In this document: piece by piece, positions 19,660 to 28,139 of the stretch
Position numbering within the stretch: position 1 is the stretch's first letter
Layout of the letters: every line of letters starts with the position of its first letter
DNA from: Lachnospiraceae bacterium
GTDB lineage: Bacteria; Bacillota_A; Clostridia; Lachnospirales; Lachnospiraceae
DNA length: 64,000 nucleotides
Direction of reading: 5' to 3'
NCBI GenBank assembly: GCA_021770615.1
Contig: JAETQR010000010.1
Span: 62,001-126,000 of the forward strand
Program-made: the position numbers and the translations under genes
The notes under the pieces: model-generated
Told to the model about the DNA's origin: nothing
The model's input: only the letters and a program-made list of their open reading frames with translations
The model's database searches: none

Positions 19660-20753
19660 TTACGAAAGTAGCCAGCTATACGGACAGTTTGGAAACATCT
19701 GTGCTCATGGAGATTAACTAGGGCACAGCAAGAATATTAATTAAGGACATGGAAATCCCTGGATGTGATTATGTTATCGTGTCAAGCCATTTTGGTGCCA
19801 GGGTACATTCGATGGACAGGGTGGCAAACCATGCCAAATGCTGGGGAAAAATATATAAAGTAAATGGTTCTGATGGTTACGCAAAGAATCTGAAGGAGGA
19901 AACAGGATACCCAAGTGATCCACGTGGGCTGTGTGGATATAATTGTAGGCACAATATGGCCCCACACTTCAAAGGAGATCCAAACTCATTTATCCAGTAT
20001 GACAGCGAAGAAAATAAAAAGGCCTATGAAGTCAGCCAGAAACAGAGGCGGATGGAGCGGGCAATCCGGAAGAGTAAAAAGGAATATATCGCATACAAGG
20101 CGGCACTGGATCAATGTCAGGACAATGATACATACAAGGAACTGCTTGCCCGTTATGAGAGGAAAGCTGCCACACTCGGAAAGCAGAATAAACGATACAT
20201 AGAATACAGTGCGGAAAATAACGTAAAGACACAGCAGGAGAGATTAAAGGTTTACCAATGGAACAAAGATCAGGCAGCAGCGGCAAGGGGAGCATCCGCA
20301 AAGCACAGGAAAAGTATTGCAAACAATAAGAAAACTGCTATACTGAAAGAAGAACATACGAAAGAGGTTGTTGATGTGCATACAATAGGGAAGATCGACA
20401 GGGAAATCTATAAATGCATTACGGAAGATATTGTAACGGATGAAGTAATCATAACGGATAACCAGATCCAACATATAAAGGAACGCCATCCAAACGACTA
20501 TGAAAGATTTTCTAAATATTTTTCTGAAATTGTTGCTGATCCAGATTACATTATTGAGGCAAACAGACCAGACACAGCGGTGATACTGAAGGAAATTATG
20601 GATGATGGTCAGAGATTTCAAACAGTACTGAGGTTATGCACGTCGAAGGAACCAGAAGGATACAAAAACTCAATTATAACATTCTTAAAGATAGACCAGA
20701 AAAGGTGGGAACGTTATTTGCGAACAAAAGAGATTCTTTACAAGAAAGAATAA
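19660..20753 (+). pseudogene. Remnant of a phage minor capsid protein with C-terminal PBECR-type nuclease domain
   Basis: From ATG 19749 a 334-residue frame remains. Its first 100 residues match the end of the phage minor capsid 2 family (GCDYVIVSSHFGARVH, then GLCGYNCRHNMAPHF). A lysine-rich coiled-coil linker follows. The last 120 residues (IVTDEVIITDNQIQHIKERHPNDYE...) resemble phage nuclease-fold (PBECR) domains often found at the ends of such head proteins. Upstream in the same frame, capsid-like sequence continues (SVLMEIN-stop-GTARILIKD), broken by TAG 19719 and earlier stops, so the gene is 5'-truncated. It abuts the last CRISPR repeat. A short product from 19749 is still possible. 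The nuclease assignment is from memory. Confidence 0.65.
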
Positions 20754-20765
20754 TTTTGCTATAAT
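20737..20765 (+). promoter_or_regulatory. Sigma-A promoter of a putative small RNA
   Basis: TTTACA (20737-20742) and TATAAT (20760-20765) have exact 17-base spacing. They lie across the stop codon of the capsid remnant and point into a segment without a reading frame. Predicted transcription start is about 20772. Confidence 0.65.
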
Positions 20766-20771
20766 GTGAGT

Positions 20772-20885
20772 AGATTAGGAGGGGATTCTTTGAGGTGGTC
20801 AATTTCGTGGCAGCCACGCACCCTATGGGTCAAAAGAGATGCAGGGGAACGCCACGCCTGCCAAAGAATCCTCACTTATTTCTTT
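20772..20885 (+). ncRNA. Putative structured small RNA, about 100-115 nt, family unknown
   Basis: A 12-bp closing stem pairs 20781-20792 (GGGGATTCTTTG) with 20862-20873 (CAAAGAATCCTC), with one G-U pair. Inside are smaller helices: CGTGG/CCACG near 20806-20817, ACCC/GGGT around 20820-20830, and GCAGG/CCTGC at 20841-20861. This gives a multi-branched fold. A T-rich run (TTATTTCTTTT) follows the closing stem and could terminate it. With the well-spaced promoter upstream this reads as an independent RNA gene. I could not match it to SRP, 6S, tmRNA or a riboswitch I know. It could also be the 5' leader of the KTR gene at 20973. Confidence 0.5.
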
Positions 20886-20972
20886 TCAAGGAATGGTTAT
20901 TGTATAATAATCATAAATATTCCAGATAATAACAGAAAAAAATAGTTGACATTCAAAAACCCAAGAGGTACT

Positions 20973-21176
20973 ATGAACAAAACAGAACATAGTTTTGCAT
21001 GTATCGAAGAGGGTGATAGCACGAAAGTATCATGGTACGGGTGCCCGGTATGCGGATACAAGAAGATGTTGAGGGTACGGGATGATAAAGTTCTCCTTAA
21101 CTTTCCGGGGTACTGTGTGAGATGTAAAAATGAAAGTTTAATAAATTACGAGCCAGAGCTTAGAAGAGCCACTTAG
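20973..21176 (+). CDS. Cysteine-rich KTR-family small protein
   Basis: A 67-residue protein with two CxxC zinc-knuckle pairs (CPVCGYKKMLRVRDDKVL and FPGYCVRCKNESLINYEPE). This matches the cysteine-rich KTR family found on conjugative and integrative elements of Firmicutes; its function is unknown. Start ATG 20973 has AGAGGT upstream, so the in-frame TTG at 20946 is not needed. It supports the idea that 19.6-21.2 kb is mobile-element debris. Confidence 0.75.
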   Translation: MNKTEHSFACIEEGDSTKVSWYGCPVCGYKKMLRVRDDKVLLNFPGYCVRCKNESLINYEPELRRAT

Positions 21177-21257
21177 TAAGATCCTGAAAGATCAGGCATC
21201 TGCTAGCAGGCTTTTTCATTTTATGTAAATTCATAAAAACACCAAAGGAGAACGCCC

Positions 21258-22214
21258 ATGCCGAACTCAATCTATCCAAATTCCCAGAAGCAGTCTTATT
21301 TGAACTCCCAATCCCTCCCTCACTTTCCCTCCCTGAAATCTGCCTTCACTACCCTTTTCGGAAATAATACCAAGGTCATACAGTCCATCCCGGTTGCCGG
21401 AGGGGATATAAACGCTGCCTATCGGTTAGAATTGTCGGACGGCACATGCATTTTTATGAAATCTAATGCGAAAAAGAATTTGTCATTTTTTACAGCCGAA
21501 GCGGCTGGGATTGAGGCGGTCGCACGAACAGGGGCGATCGGCACGCCGACACTTCTTTGCACTGGAACCGATGAGAGCAGGGGTGGCTCTTCTTTTTTGC
21601 TTATGGAATGGATCCAGGGCGGAAGCCGGCTGACACGTTACTGGAAGACCTTTGCGCATCAGTTGGCGGCGATGCATCAGGCATCGGCAGAAGAGGTGGT
21701 CTCAGGTGCAAAATATGGTTTTTATCAGGATAATTATATCGGCGCAGGAGAGCAGGTCAATACAGTGCATGACAGCTGGGTCACATTTTTCCGTGACTGC
21801 CGTCTGGAACCGCAGTTCAGGCGGGCCGGACATTATCTGGGTACAGTGGATCAGAAGAAGGCGCTCTGGCTGCTTGACCATCTTGATGATTTTCTGGTGG
21901 AACCGGAAAGGCCATCGCTGCTGCATGGCGATCTGTGGGCGGGAAATGTTATTACTGGAAATGACGGGAAGGCGTGGTTGATCGACCCGGCTGTCTATGT
22001 CGGACATGCTGAGGCAGACATTGCGATGACAGAGCTTTTTGGTGGATTTCCCCGGGAGTTCTATGCAGCATACCGGGAAGCCGGGCTTTTGCAGCCGGAC
22101 TATGACCGTCGCCGTGATCTGTATAATCTCTATCATCTGTTGAATCATTTGAACCTGTTTGGACGGAGTTACCTTTCATCGGTCAGACGGATCGTGGATG
22201 AATATGTACCATAA
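21258..22214 (+). CDS. Fructosamine/ketosamine-3-kinase family protein
   Basis: A 318-residue aminoglycoside-phosphotransferase-fold kinase. The catalytic loop is HGDLWAGN (223-230), the metal-binding Asp243 lies in WLIDPAVYVGHAEAD, and the ATP-contacting lysine is probably Lys68 (FMKSNA). The segment after the DFG-like motif (GHAEADIAMTELFGGF) is typical of fructosamine kinases. These phosphorylate sugar amines attached to proteins or amino acids so that they detach. The true substrate in bacteria is often unproven. AAAGGAG precedes the ATG. The broken macro-domain gene follows by 12 bases, probably on the same transcript. Confidence 0.85.
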   Translation: MPNSIYPNSQKQSYLNSQSLPHFPSLKSAFTTLFGNNTKVIQSIPVAGGDINAAYRLELSDGTCIFMKSNAKKNLSFFTAEAAGIEAVARTGAIGTPTLLCTGTDESRGGSSFLLMEWIQGGSRLTRYWKTFAHQLAAMHQASAEEVVSGAKYGFYQDNYIGAGEQVNTVHDSWVTFFRDCRLEPQFRRAGHYLGTVDQKKALWLLDHLDDFLVEPERPSLLHGDLWAGNVITGNDGKAWLIDPAVYVGHAEADIAMTELFGGFPREFYAAYREAGLLQPDYDRRRDLYNLYHLLNHLNLFGRSYLSSVRRIVDEYVP

Positions 22215-22226
22215 AGGAGACGTAGT

Positions 22227-22681
22227 ATGCAAAAAGAACATGGAAGATTGAGGAACAGAATTAAAATTGAATTGGGTGATATTACGCAGTCAGAGGACTT
22301 CTTGAAGAGTGCAGAACCCTGCATGGCTGTAAGACCGGGGAGGCAAAGATCACGAAAGGATATGACCTGAAGGCGGAGTATGTGATCCATACGGTCGGCC
22401 CGGTCTATTCCGGAGGCCAATCAGATGAGAAACTGTTGTCAGACTGTTATTGGAATTCTCTTGAACTGGCAAAGGAAAATGAAATACACAGTATTGCGTT
22501 CCCGGCGATATCGACAGGGGTGTACGGGTATCCGTTGGAAGAGGCAGTGCCGGTTGCATTGCATACCATTGCCGGGTGGCTTAATGCCAATGCAGATTAT
22601 CAGCTCGCAGTAGTTTTGTCATGCTTTGACAAAGCGGCATATGATATGTATCAAACATTTAATGCGGTTATTTGGAGATGA
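22227..22681 (+). pseudogene. Macro-domain (ADP-ribose hydrolase) gene with internal deletion and frameshift
   Basis: The start (IKIELGDITQSED) and, in another frame from about 22300, the rest (LLEECRTLHGCKTGEAKITKGY, YVIHTVGPVYSGG, AFPAISTGVYGYPLEEA) together make a macro domain. The segment expected between them, with the NAAN and GGGG-type ADP-ribose-binding loop (roughly 30 residues), is missing and the frame changes at the join. The later phosphate-binding loop STGVYGYP is intact. As it stands no full product can be made. Intact relatives remove ADP-ribose or O-acetyl groups. It follows the kinase gene closely. Confidence 0.8.
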
Positions 22682-22829
22682 AATAACAGTAACTGTGGAA
22701 CGACGTTGATCTTCGGCAGATACAAAGAAAATGCGGGAGTGTATAAATGGTTCGGGGAGGTAATTACCGCATATTCCGGAGAAATCTTAATATATATTAT
22801 ATGAATGACTGATAGAAAGAAGATTTTGA

Positions 22830-23384
22830 ATGGAAGAAAAAGCAAATGTAATAAAGAATACGTGCAATTTTGCGGGGGTGAGGCCGATCATGGTGGATCT
22901 GCCGTACCCTCCGATCCAGGTCAGGGGAAAAAATCCGGCGTATGCCGACTTACTTAGTATTGATTACTGTGGTTCTGTGTCTGAATTGTCTGCGATCACG
23001 CAGTATATCAATAATGAAAACCGCTTATCCTGTGAAAGGTGTGAGGTGTCAAAGACAATCCTGGGGATTGCCATGGCAGAAATGATGCATTTGCAAAAAT
23101 TGGGAGAACTTATTTTTTTGTTGGGTGGAAATGTAGATTTTATCGCCAGACACCAGAATGGGCAGAGGAGGATGTGGACGCCGGAATACCTGACGATCCC
23201 GGAGCACGCACAAAAAATGATACTGGCTGATATCGAGGCTGAAAAAGGGGCCATCAACCAGTATCAGATGCATATAAAAATGATAAAGGATGAATGCGTT
23301 AATGCAGTGCTTACAAGGATCATCATGGATGAAGAATATCATATCATGCTGCTTCAGGTTTTATTAAAAGATTTATCATCCTGA
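22830..23384 (+). CDS. Ferritin-like di-iron protein
   Basis: A 184-residue protein with the four-helix ferritin-like ligand pattern: Glu52 (SVSELSAITQY), Glu84 and His87 (AEMMHLQK), Glu138 (EAEKGAINQY), Glu168 and His171 (DEEYHIML). This fits a carboxylate-bridged di-iron or Mn/Fe site as in bacterioferritin-, rubrerythrin- or Mn-catalase-like proteins, so a role in iron or peroxide handling is likely. There is no rubredoxin domain and no signal peptide. ATG 22830 follows AGAAAGAAG. The exact subfamily is not certain. Confidence 0.75.
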   Translation: MEEKANVIKNTCNFAGVRPIMVDLPYPPIQVRGKNPAYADLLSIDYCGSVSELSAITQYINNENRLSCERCEVSKTILGIAMAEMMHLQKLGELIFLLGGNVDFIARHQNGQRRMWTPEYLTIPEHAQKMILADIEAEKGAINQYQMHIKMIKDECVNAVLTRIIMDEEYHIMLLQVLLKDLSS

Positions 23385-23476
23385 TCAAGAAAAAGAGATG
23401 AAATTTTTTATGATCTGTGATATACTTCAAGCATAACAAATGAGTCGTTTATTTTGAGACGGAAATGGAGGATACT

Positions 23477-24043
23477 ATGCAAAAAGAAAATTTATCGGCA
23501 TCGGAAGCTTTGGAGAAACTGCAGGATGGGAACCGTCGGTATCTGACGGCGATGACAAATCCGGGCGACATATCACCGCAGATCCGCAAGGATACTTGTG
23601 AAAATGGCCAGACTCCGTATGCAGTCGTTGTGACATGTTCGGATTCAAGAGTTATCCCGGAAAGTATTTTTTGTGCGGGGATCGGAGAGTTGTTTGTTAT
23701 CCGGGTAGCCGGAAACGTGATCGATGACCACCAGCTTGGCAGTATTGAATATGCGGCCGACCATCTGGGCAGCAGATTGGTTGTTGTGCTGGGCCATGAG
23801 CATTGTGGGGCGGTAGGCGCTGCGATCCACGATGAGCCGGGTGGATATATCAAATCGATCACAGATGAGATCCGAAAAGCGATCGGCGGGGAAAAAGATG
23901 AACTCCGGGCAAGCTGTCTGAATGTAAAAAGAAGTGTGTCAGCGATTAAAGAAGGCCTTGGGATCACTGACTCGGAAGAAGGCGTAAAGGTATGTGGGGC
24001 GATGTATCACATTGACAATGGTTCCGTTGAATTTTTAGACTGA
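23477..24043 (+). CDS. Beta-class carbonic anhydrase
   Basis: A 188-residue enzyme interconverting CO2 and bicarbonate. The zinc site is complete: Cys54, Asp56 and Arg58 in CSDSRVIPE, then His107 and Cys110 in GHEHCGAVGAA. The N-terminal ASEALEKLQDGNRRYL is the common start of this subgroup. ATG 23477 is preferred over the in-frame ATG 23465 because GGAGG sits between them at correct spacing. It is monocistronic, ended by a clear terminator. Confidence 0.92.
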   Translation: MQKENLSASEALEKLQDGNRRYLTAMTNPGDISPQIRKDTCENGQTPYAVVVTCSDSRVIPESIFCAGIGELFVIRVAGNVIDDHQLGSIEYAADHLGSRLVVVLGHEHCGAVGAAIHDEPGGYIKSITDEIRKAIGGEKDELRASCLNVKRSVSAIKEGLGITDSEEGVKVCGAMYHIDNGSVEFLD

Positions 24044-24061
24044 CAGCGGAGGAAATAAAGT

Positions 24062-24101
24062 ACCGGCGGAAGCAGTTGGCTCCGCCGGTAAAATTTTTTT
24101 G
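24062..24101 (+). terminator. Rho-independent terminator
   Basis: ACCGGCGGA pairs with TCCGCCGGT around a 10-base loop and is followed by AAAATTTTTTT. It lies 19 bases after the carbonic anhydrase stop. Confidence 0.9.
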
Positions 24102-24146
24102 TCTCTGATTTCCAAGAACGAAAAATACATTTATTTACATATTTTT

Positions 24147-24165
24147 CATTTTGATATATAATATA
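24147..24165 (+). promoter_or_regulatory. Promoter-like 19-base element, copy 1
   Basis: CATTTTGATATATAATATA lies about 90 bases upstream of the hybrid kinase and contains a TATAAT -10 box. The identical 19 bases occur at 30007-30025 before the anchor-A surface protein. Confidence 0.5.
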
Positions 24166-24252
24166 AATGAAAAGAACAAGCTTGATGATGTTTTTGGGTT
24201 AAAAGGATATAGCCATATGGGAATGATGTAATACATAATAGAGGTGATTGCG

Positions 24253-26802
24253 ATGCAAAGGGGAAAAAAGGGTGATTATCATGCCATTAAGAACAGAGGA
24301 CGCAAGCCTTTCTGGATTTTGTTTTTTCTGGTGCTGTTAGCAGTAGGAGGGCTGTTTGGCGGCAGAATGATATTGAGAAAAAATGCAAATTATATCGGCC
24401 AGAATCTGATTGAGGGCTATGCATTAGATGAGGAGCGCAATATCGGGAAATATGAAAATATTGTAAAACTTGGTATGTCATATATCAATGACCTGACGGA
24501 TGAAAGGGCGTCAGGCAGGGAAACCAATGAATGGGTCAGTGATTATTTCGAAAAGATGACAGATATTATGGATGATGAGGCCATTGACTCATATGCGATC
24601 GTGAATGGGAAGGTGATCGCATCGAAAGAATGGGAGGGAATGGAATCTTATGATTATCTTTCCAAGGTCTGGTATCAGGCGGCGATGGAGGCAGGGGGAA
24701 AGGTAATTTTTACAGATGCATATGAAGATACAGTATATGGACGTCCCGTGGTTACGATAGCGGCCGCGAACCCGGATACGGGAAATGCAGTTGCATTTGA
24801 CCTGTATCCGGAAAATTTTCAGTACAACCATGAGGGTTTGCAGATTCCGGAAGATAGTTCTTATTATGTATGCGATGCCGCAGGAATGGTGTTGTATCAC
24901 AATTTTTCATTTGAATCATCCGGGAAGAATATCCAGGAATATGCCGGTGGACTTTGCAAAAGGATAATTTCCGGAGAACTGGAGGAGAGTGGAAGCCTGA
25001 CTGTGGATCTGGATGGAGGAAAGCGGGGGGTCTACCACTATTATGCGCCAAATGGGTGGCTTTGTATCCTTACGGTCCCGCATACCGCATTGTATAACAA
25101 TCTGAATGATATTTATTTATGGTATATCCTGCTCTTTGTCATAGTAATCATATTTGTCATATTGATCATGATGCATGACCACAAGCTCAGAAAACGGATC
25201 CGGCGTGCGGATGAAACGGTGCAGGTGTTGGGAAATTTGTATTATGCGGTGTATAGTATAAATCTGGACAGCCGCACCTATGAGATGATCAAGGGATCGG
25301 ATTATGTGCGCCAGTGTCTTCCTTACAGAGGGCCTTATAAAAGGTTGTTGGAAGTGCTTGTCAGTTGCATGGATGAAGAGACCGGAAGAGATTTTGCAAG
25401 GAGTTTTTCTGTTGAGAATATATCGTCCCTGCCGGAAAAGGAGGCGGGGGATTTTGGCGGTGATTTTCATCGTCGGTTCGGTGATGAATATAAGTGGGTA
25501 AATGTAGTGCTCGTTCAGGATCCGGTTCTTATTCCGGGGGAAGCGCTGCTGTGTTTTCGCATCGTGGAAGAAGAGAAGCAGCGTCAACTTCAGCATGTGA
25601 GGCTGATGGAGGATGCTCTTGCGAAAGCAGATGCCAGTGAGAAATCACAAAAGCAGTTTTTTGCTAGTATGAGCCATGATATGAGGACACCTTTGAATGC
25701 GATCATAGGGATGTCTGATCTGGCGATGCATGATGGATGTGGGCCGGATAAGATCCAAAACTATCTTAAGAAAATAAGTCTGTCCAGTAAGCAGCTTCTG
25801 GCGCTGATCAATGAAATTCTTGAGATGGCGCGCCGGGAAAATGGAAAGATCGAATTGGACAACAGCTGCTTTAATGTATGTGACGTACTTAAAGAGTGCG
25901 TATCTCCGTTTAAGGTTAAGGCGGAAGAGGAGAATAAGGTGATCGAAGTGAAGATGGATATTTCCTCTCCGGTCGTTTGCGGTGATTCCCTCCGGTTGAC
26001 GCAGATCCTCAATAATCTTCTTTCTAATGCAGTGAAGTTTACAAATTCCGGTGACCATATTACAATTTCTTTGCGTCAGATTGAAAATCGAAAGATGGTC
26101 CGGTACCTTTTTAGTGTGGTGGATACAGGGATTGGAATCTCAGAGGAGTTTCTCCCGTATTTATTTGAACCATATAAGAGAGAGGAACGTTTTGGATCAA
26201 AAAAGGCAGCTAGAAGGGGGCTTGGCCTGTCAATCGTTAAAAATTTTGTGTCTCAGATGGGAGGAGAGATCACGGTAGACAGTACGGTTGGAAAAGGAAC
26301 CCGTTTTTCTGTGACATTGCCGTTTTCGGTGAGTACACAGGAGGCGGAGCCTGAAAAAGAAGCGGACGTGGAGTTTGCTGATTTGAAGGGAAGCCACATC
26401 CTGCTTGCAGAGGACAATCCGCTTAATATGGAAATTGTGATTGAATTATTAAAGGAACAGGGCGTGGAAATATCAGCGGCTGAAAATGGGAGAGAGGCAC
26501 TGGAGAAATTTGCGGATTCCGAGCCATATTTTTTTGATGCGATACTCATGGACATGCAGATGCCCGAAATGGATGGGTGTGAGGCAGCTCGTGCAATCCG
26601 TGCACTGGAGCGGCCGGATGCAGAGTTTGTTCCGATCATTGCTCTGACAGCAAATACATTTCCGGAGGATATCGCCCAGACGGTGAGGGCGGGGATGAAT
26701 GCGCATCTTTCAAAACCAGTGGAGCCGGATCTTCTTTTTGCAGCTTTGGAGCAGATGATCTCCGACTGGACAGATGTGCGGAAAGGCCGGCAGATGGAAT
26801 AA
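24253..26802 (+). CDS. Hybrid sensor histidine kinase with C-terminal receiver
   Basis: About 849 residues. The N-terminal membrane helix (FWILFFLVLLAVGGLFGG) is followed by an extracytoplasmic sensor of about 240 residues that resembles a Cache fold. A second helix (YILLFVIVIIFVILIMM) comes next, then a PAS-like region and HisKA with His475 in FFASMSHDMRTPLN. The ATPase has NNLLSNAVKF, DTGIGIS and a GLGLSIV box. The receiver starts HILLAEDNPLN and carries Asp767 (LMDMQMPEMDG). ATG 24253 has GAGGTG upstream; GTG 24244 is the alternative. No DNA-binding output is present, so signalling goes to another protein or stays internal. No partner regulator is adjacent. Confidence 0.9.
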   Translation: MQRGKKGDYHAIKNRGRKPFWILFFLVLLAVGGLFGGRMILRKNANYIGQNLIEGYALDEERNIGKYENIVKLGMSYINDLTDERASGRETNEWVSDYFEKMTDIMDDEAIDSYAIVNGKVIASKEWEGMESYDYLSKVWYQAAMEAGGKVIFTDAYEDTVYGRPVVTIAAANPDTGNAVAFDLYPENFQYNHEGLQIPEDSSYYVCDAAGMVLYHNFSFESSGKNIQEYAGGLCKRIISGELEESGSLTVDLDGGKRGVYHYYAPNGWLCILTVPHTALYNNLNDIYLWYILLFVIVIIFVILIMMHDHKLRKRIRRADETVQVLGNLYYAVYSINLDSRTYEMIKGSDYVRQCLPYRGPYKRLLEVLVSCMDEETGRDFARSFSVENISSLPEKEAGDFGGDFHRRFGDEYKWVNVVLVQDPVLIPGEALLCFRIVEEEKQRQLQHVRLMEDALAKADASEKSQKQFFASMSHDMRTPLNAIIGMSDLAMHDGCGPDKIQNYLKKISLSSKQLLALINEILEMARRENGKIELDNSCFNVCDVLKECVSPFKVKAEEENKVIEVKMDISSPVVCGDSLRLTQILNNLLSNAVKFTNSGDHITISLRQIENRKMVRYLFSVVDTGIGISEEFLPYLFEPYKREERFGSKKAARRGLGLSIVKNFVSQMGGEITVDSTVGKGTRFSVTLPFSVSTQEAEPEKEADVEFADLKGSHILLAEDNPLNMEIVIELLKEQGVEISAAENGREALEKFADSEPYFFDAILMDMQMPEMDGCEAARAIRALERPDAEFVPIIALTANTFPEDIAQTVRAGMNAHLSKPVEPDLLFAALEQMISDWTDVRKGRQME

Positions 26803-26886
26803 CAGAAAAGAAAATGATTTGACTGGTACATAAAATCTTTTATTTCGGTACAGATTAATCTTACTGGTTGGAAGGGGATTGATATT

Positions 26887-28047
26887 GTGCTGATCATAAA
26901 TGGAAAGATTGTTACGATGGCGGAGAAGACCTATACGAATGGTTATGTCCGGGTATCGGGAGAAAAAATAACAGCGGTGGGGGATATGGGAGAGCTTACG
27001 CAGGCGGAAGATCAAAAAGAGGAAGATGTTCTGGATGTGAGTGGGGCGTGGGTGATGCCGGGACTTATTGATGCTCACTGCCATGTAGGGATGTCAGAGG
27101 AGAAGTGGGGAAGCGCCGGAGACGACTGTAATGAAATGACGAAACCGATAACGCCTCATTTGAGAGCGGTAGATGCCGTTAATCCGATGGATCCTGCCTT
27201 TCACGATGCGATCATTGCAGGGATCACATCGCTTATGACAGGGCCGGGAAGCTCGAATGTAGTCGGTGGTCAGTCCGTATTTATGAAAGTACAGGGCAGA
27301 TGTATGGATCGCATGATTTTAAGGTCGCCGGCGGCAATGAAGGTGGCATTCGGCGAAAATCCTAAGATGAATTATGGGGAAAAGGATGTTATGCCCGGCA
27401 GCAGGATGGCAATCGCGGGAATGTTGCGGGAAGAGTTGTACCATGCATGTTGTTACAGGGAAAAGAAGGAGCGGGGAGATATCAGCAGAGGAGACGAGGA
27501 TTTCCGAATGGAGTGTTGGCTTCCCGTGCTGAAAAAAGAAATCCCCCTGAAAGCGCATGCCCATCGGGCGGATGATATTCTGACAGCGATACGTATTGCG
27601 AAAGAATTTGATCTTGATATGACGCTCGATCACTGTACAGAGGGACATCTGATCGCAGATGAGATTGCAAAAGCCGGATTCCCGGTGATCGTCGGTCCCG
27701 ATCTGTCCTCCCGTTCAAAGATCGAGATTAAGAATATGAGTTTTAAGACAGCAGGGGTATTGGAACGGGCAGGAATAAAGACGGCTGTGATGACAGACCA
27801 TCCGGTGTCCCTGATCCGTTATCTGCCGCTTTGCGCCGGATTGAGTGTCAAACAGGGGCTGTCTATGGAGGGAGGCCTGAAAGCCATTACGATCCATGCC
27901 GCACAGATTTGCGGGGTGGATGATAGAGTAGGTTCCCTGGAAGTGGGAAAGGATGCGGACATTGCCGTGTTCAGCGGAAATCCGATGGAGGTTTTTACGA
28001 AAACCCTGTATACTTTTGTTGATGGAAAAGAGATATGGCGCGCCTGA
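26887..28047 (+). CDS. Metal-dependent amidohydrolase, imidazolonepropionase-like
   Basis: A 386-residue protein of the amidohydrolase superfamily. The metal-binding HxH is His64 and His66 in MPGLIDAHCHVGM. Later ligands are in LKAHAHRADD, LDHCTEGH and the catalytic aspartate in AVMTDHPVS. The C-terminal strand domain re-forms (GSLEVGKDADIAVFSGNP). The substrate is unknown: these proteins are annotated as imidazolonepropionase-like or dipeptidase-like hydrolases. It starts with GTG 26887 behind GGAAGGGG. It converges on the chemoreceptor gene across a shared terminator. Confidence 0.85.
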   Translation: MLIINGKIVTMAEKTYTNGYVRVSGEKITAVGDMGELTQAEDQKEEDVLDVSGAWVMPGLIDAHCHVGMSEEKWGSAGDDCNEMTKPITPHLRAVDAVNPMDPAFHDAIIAGITSLMTGPGSSNVVGGQSVFMKVQGRCMDRMILRSPAAMKVAFGENPKMNYGEKDVMPGSRMAIAGMLREELYHACCYREKKERGDISRGDEDFRMECWLPVLKKEIPLKAHAHRADDILTAIRIAKEFDLDMTLDHCTEGHLIADEIAKAGFPVIVGPDLSSRSKIEIKNMSFKTAGVLERAGIKTAVMTDHPVSLIRYLPLCAGLSVKQGLSMEGGLKAITIHAAQICGVDDRVGSLEVGKDADIAVFSGNPMEVFTKTLYTFVDGKEIWRA

Positions 28048-28062
28048 TCATGCAGACACAGG

Positions 28063-28112
28063 CAAACCGCCGGCAGTGCTTGGAGTGAATCCAGACTGAT
28101 ACCGGCGGTTTG
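28063..28112. terminator. Bidirectional terminator between convergent genes
   Basis: CAAACCGCCGG (28063-28073) pairs with CCGGCGGTTTG (28102-28112), with an inner CAGT/ACTG pairing. It lies between the amidohydrolase (+) and the chemoreceptor (-). T-rich tails are modest on both sides. Confidence 0.75.
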
Positions 28113-28139
28113 TGTTGTATTATACAAAATAAAGATTGG

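Noticed and set aside
21181..21222. Possible terminator after the KTR gene (CCTGA-AAGA-TCAGG, then TTTTT)
   Set aside because: The T run lies more than 15 bases from the short 5-bp stem; too weak to call.
19615..21257. Idea that the 20.8-kb RNA is a tracrRNA or an anti-CRISPR RNA mimic
   Set aside because: Type I-C needs no tracrRNA, and I found no stretch of the RNA matching the repeat or its complement.
22791..22803. TATATATTATATG before the ferritin-like gene as a third copy of the 19-base element
   Set aside because: Only the AT core is shared; the CATTTTG part is missing.
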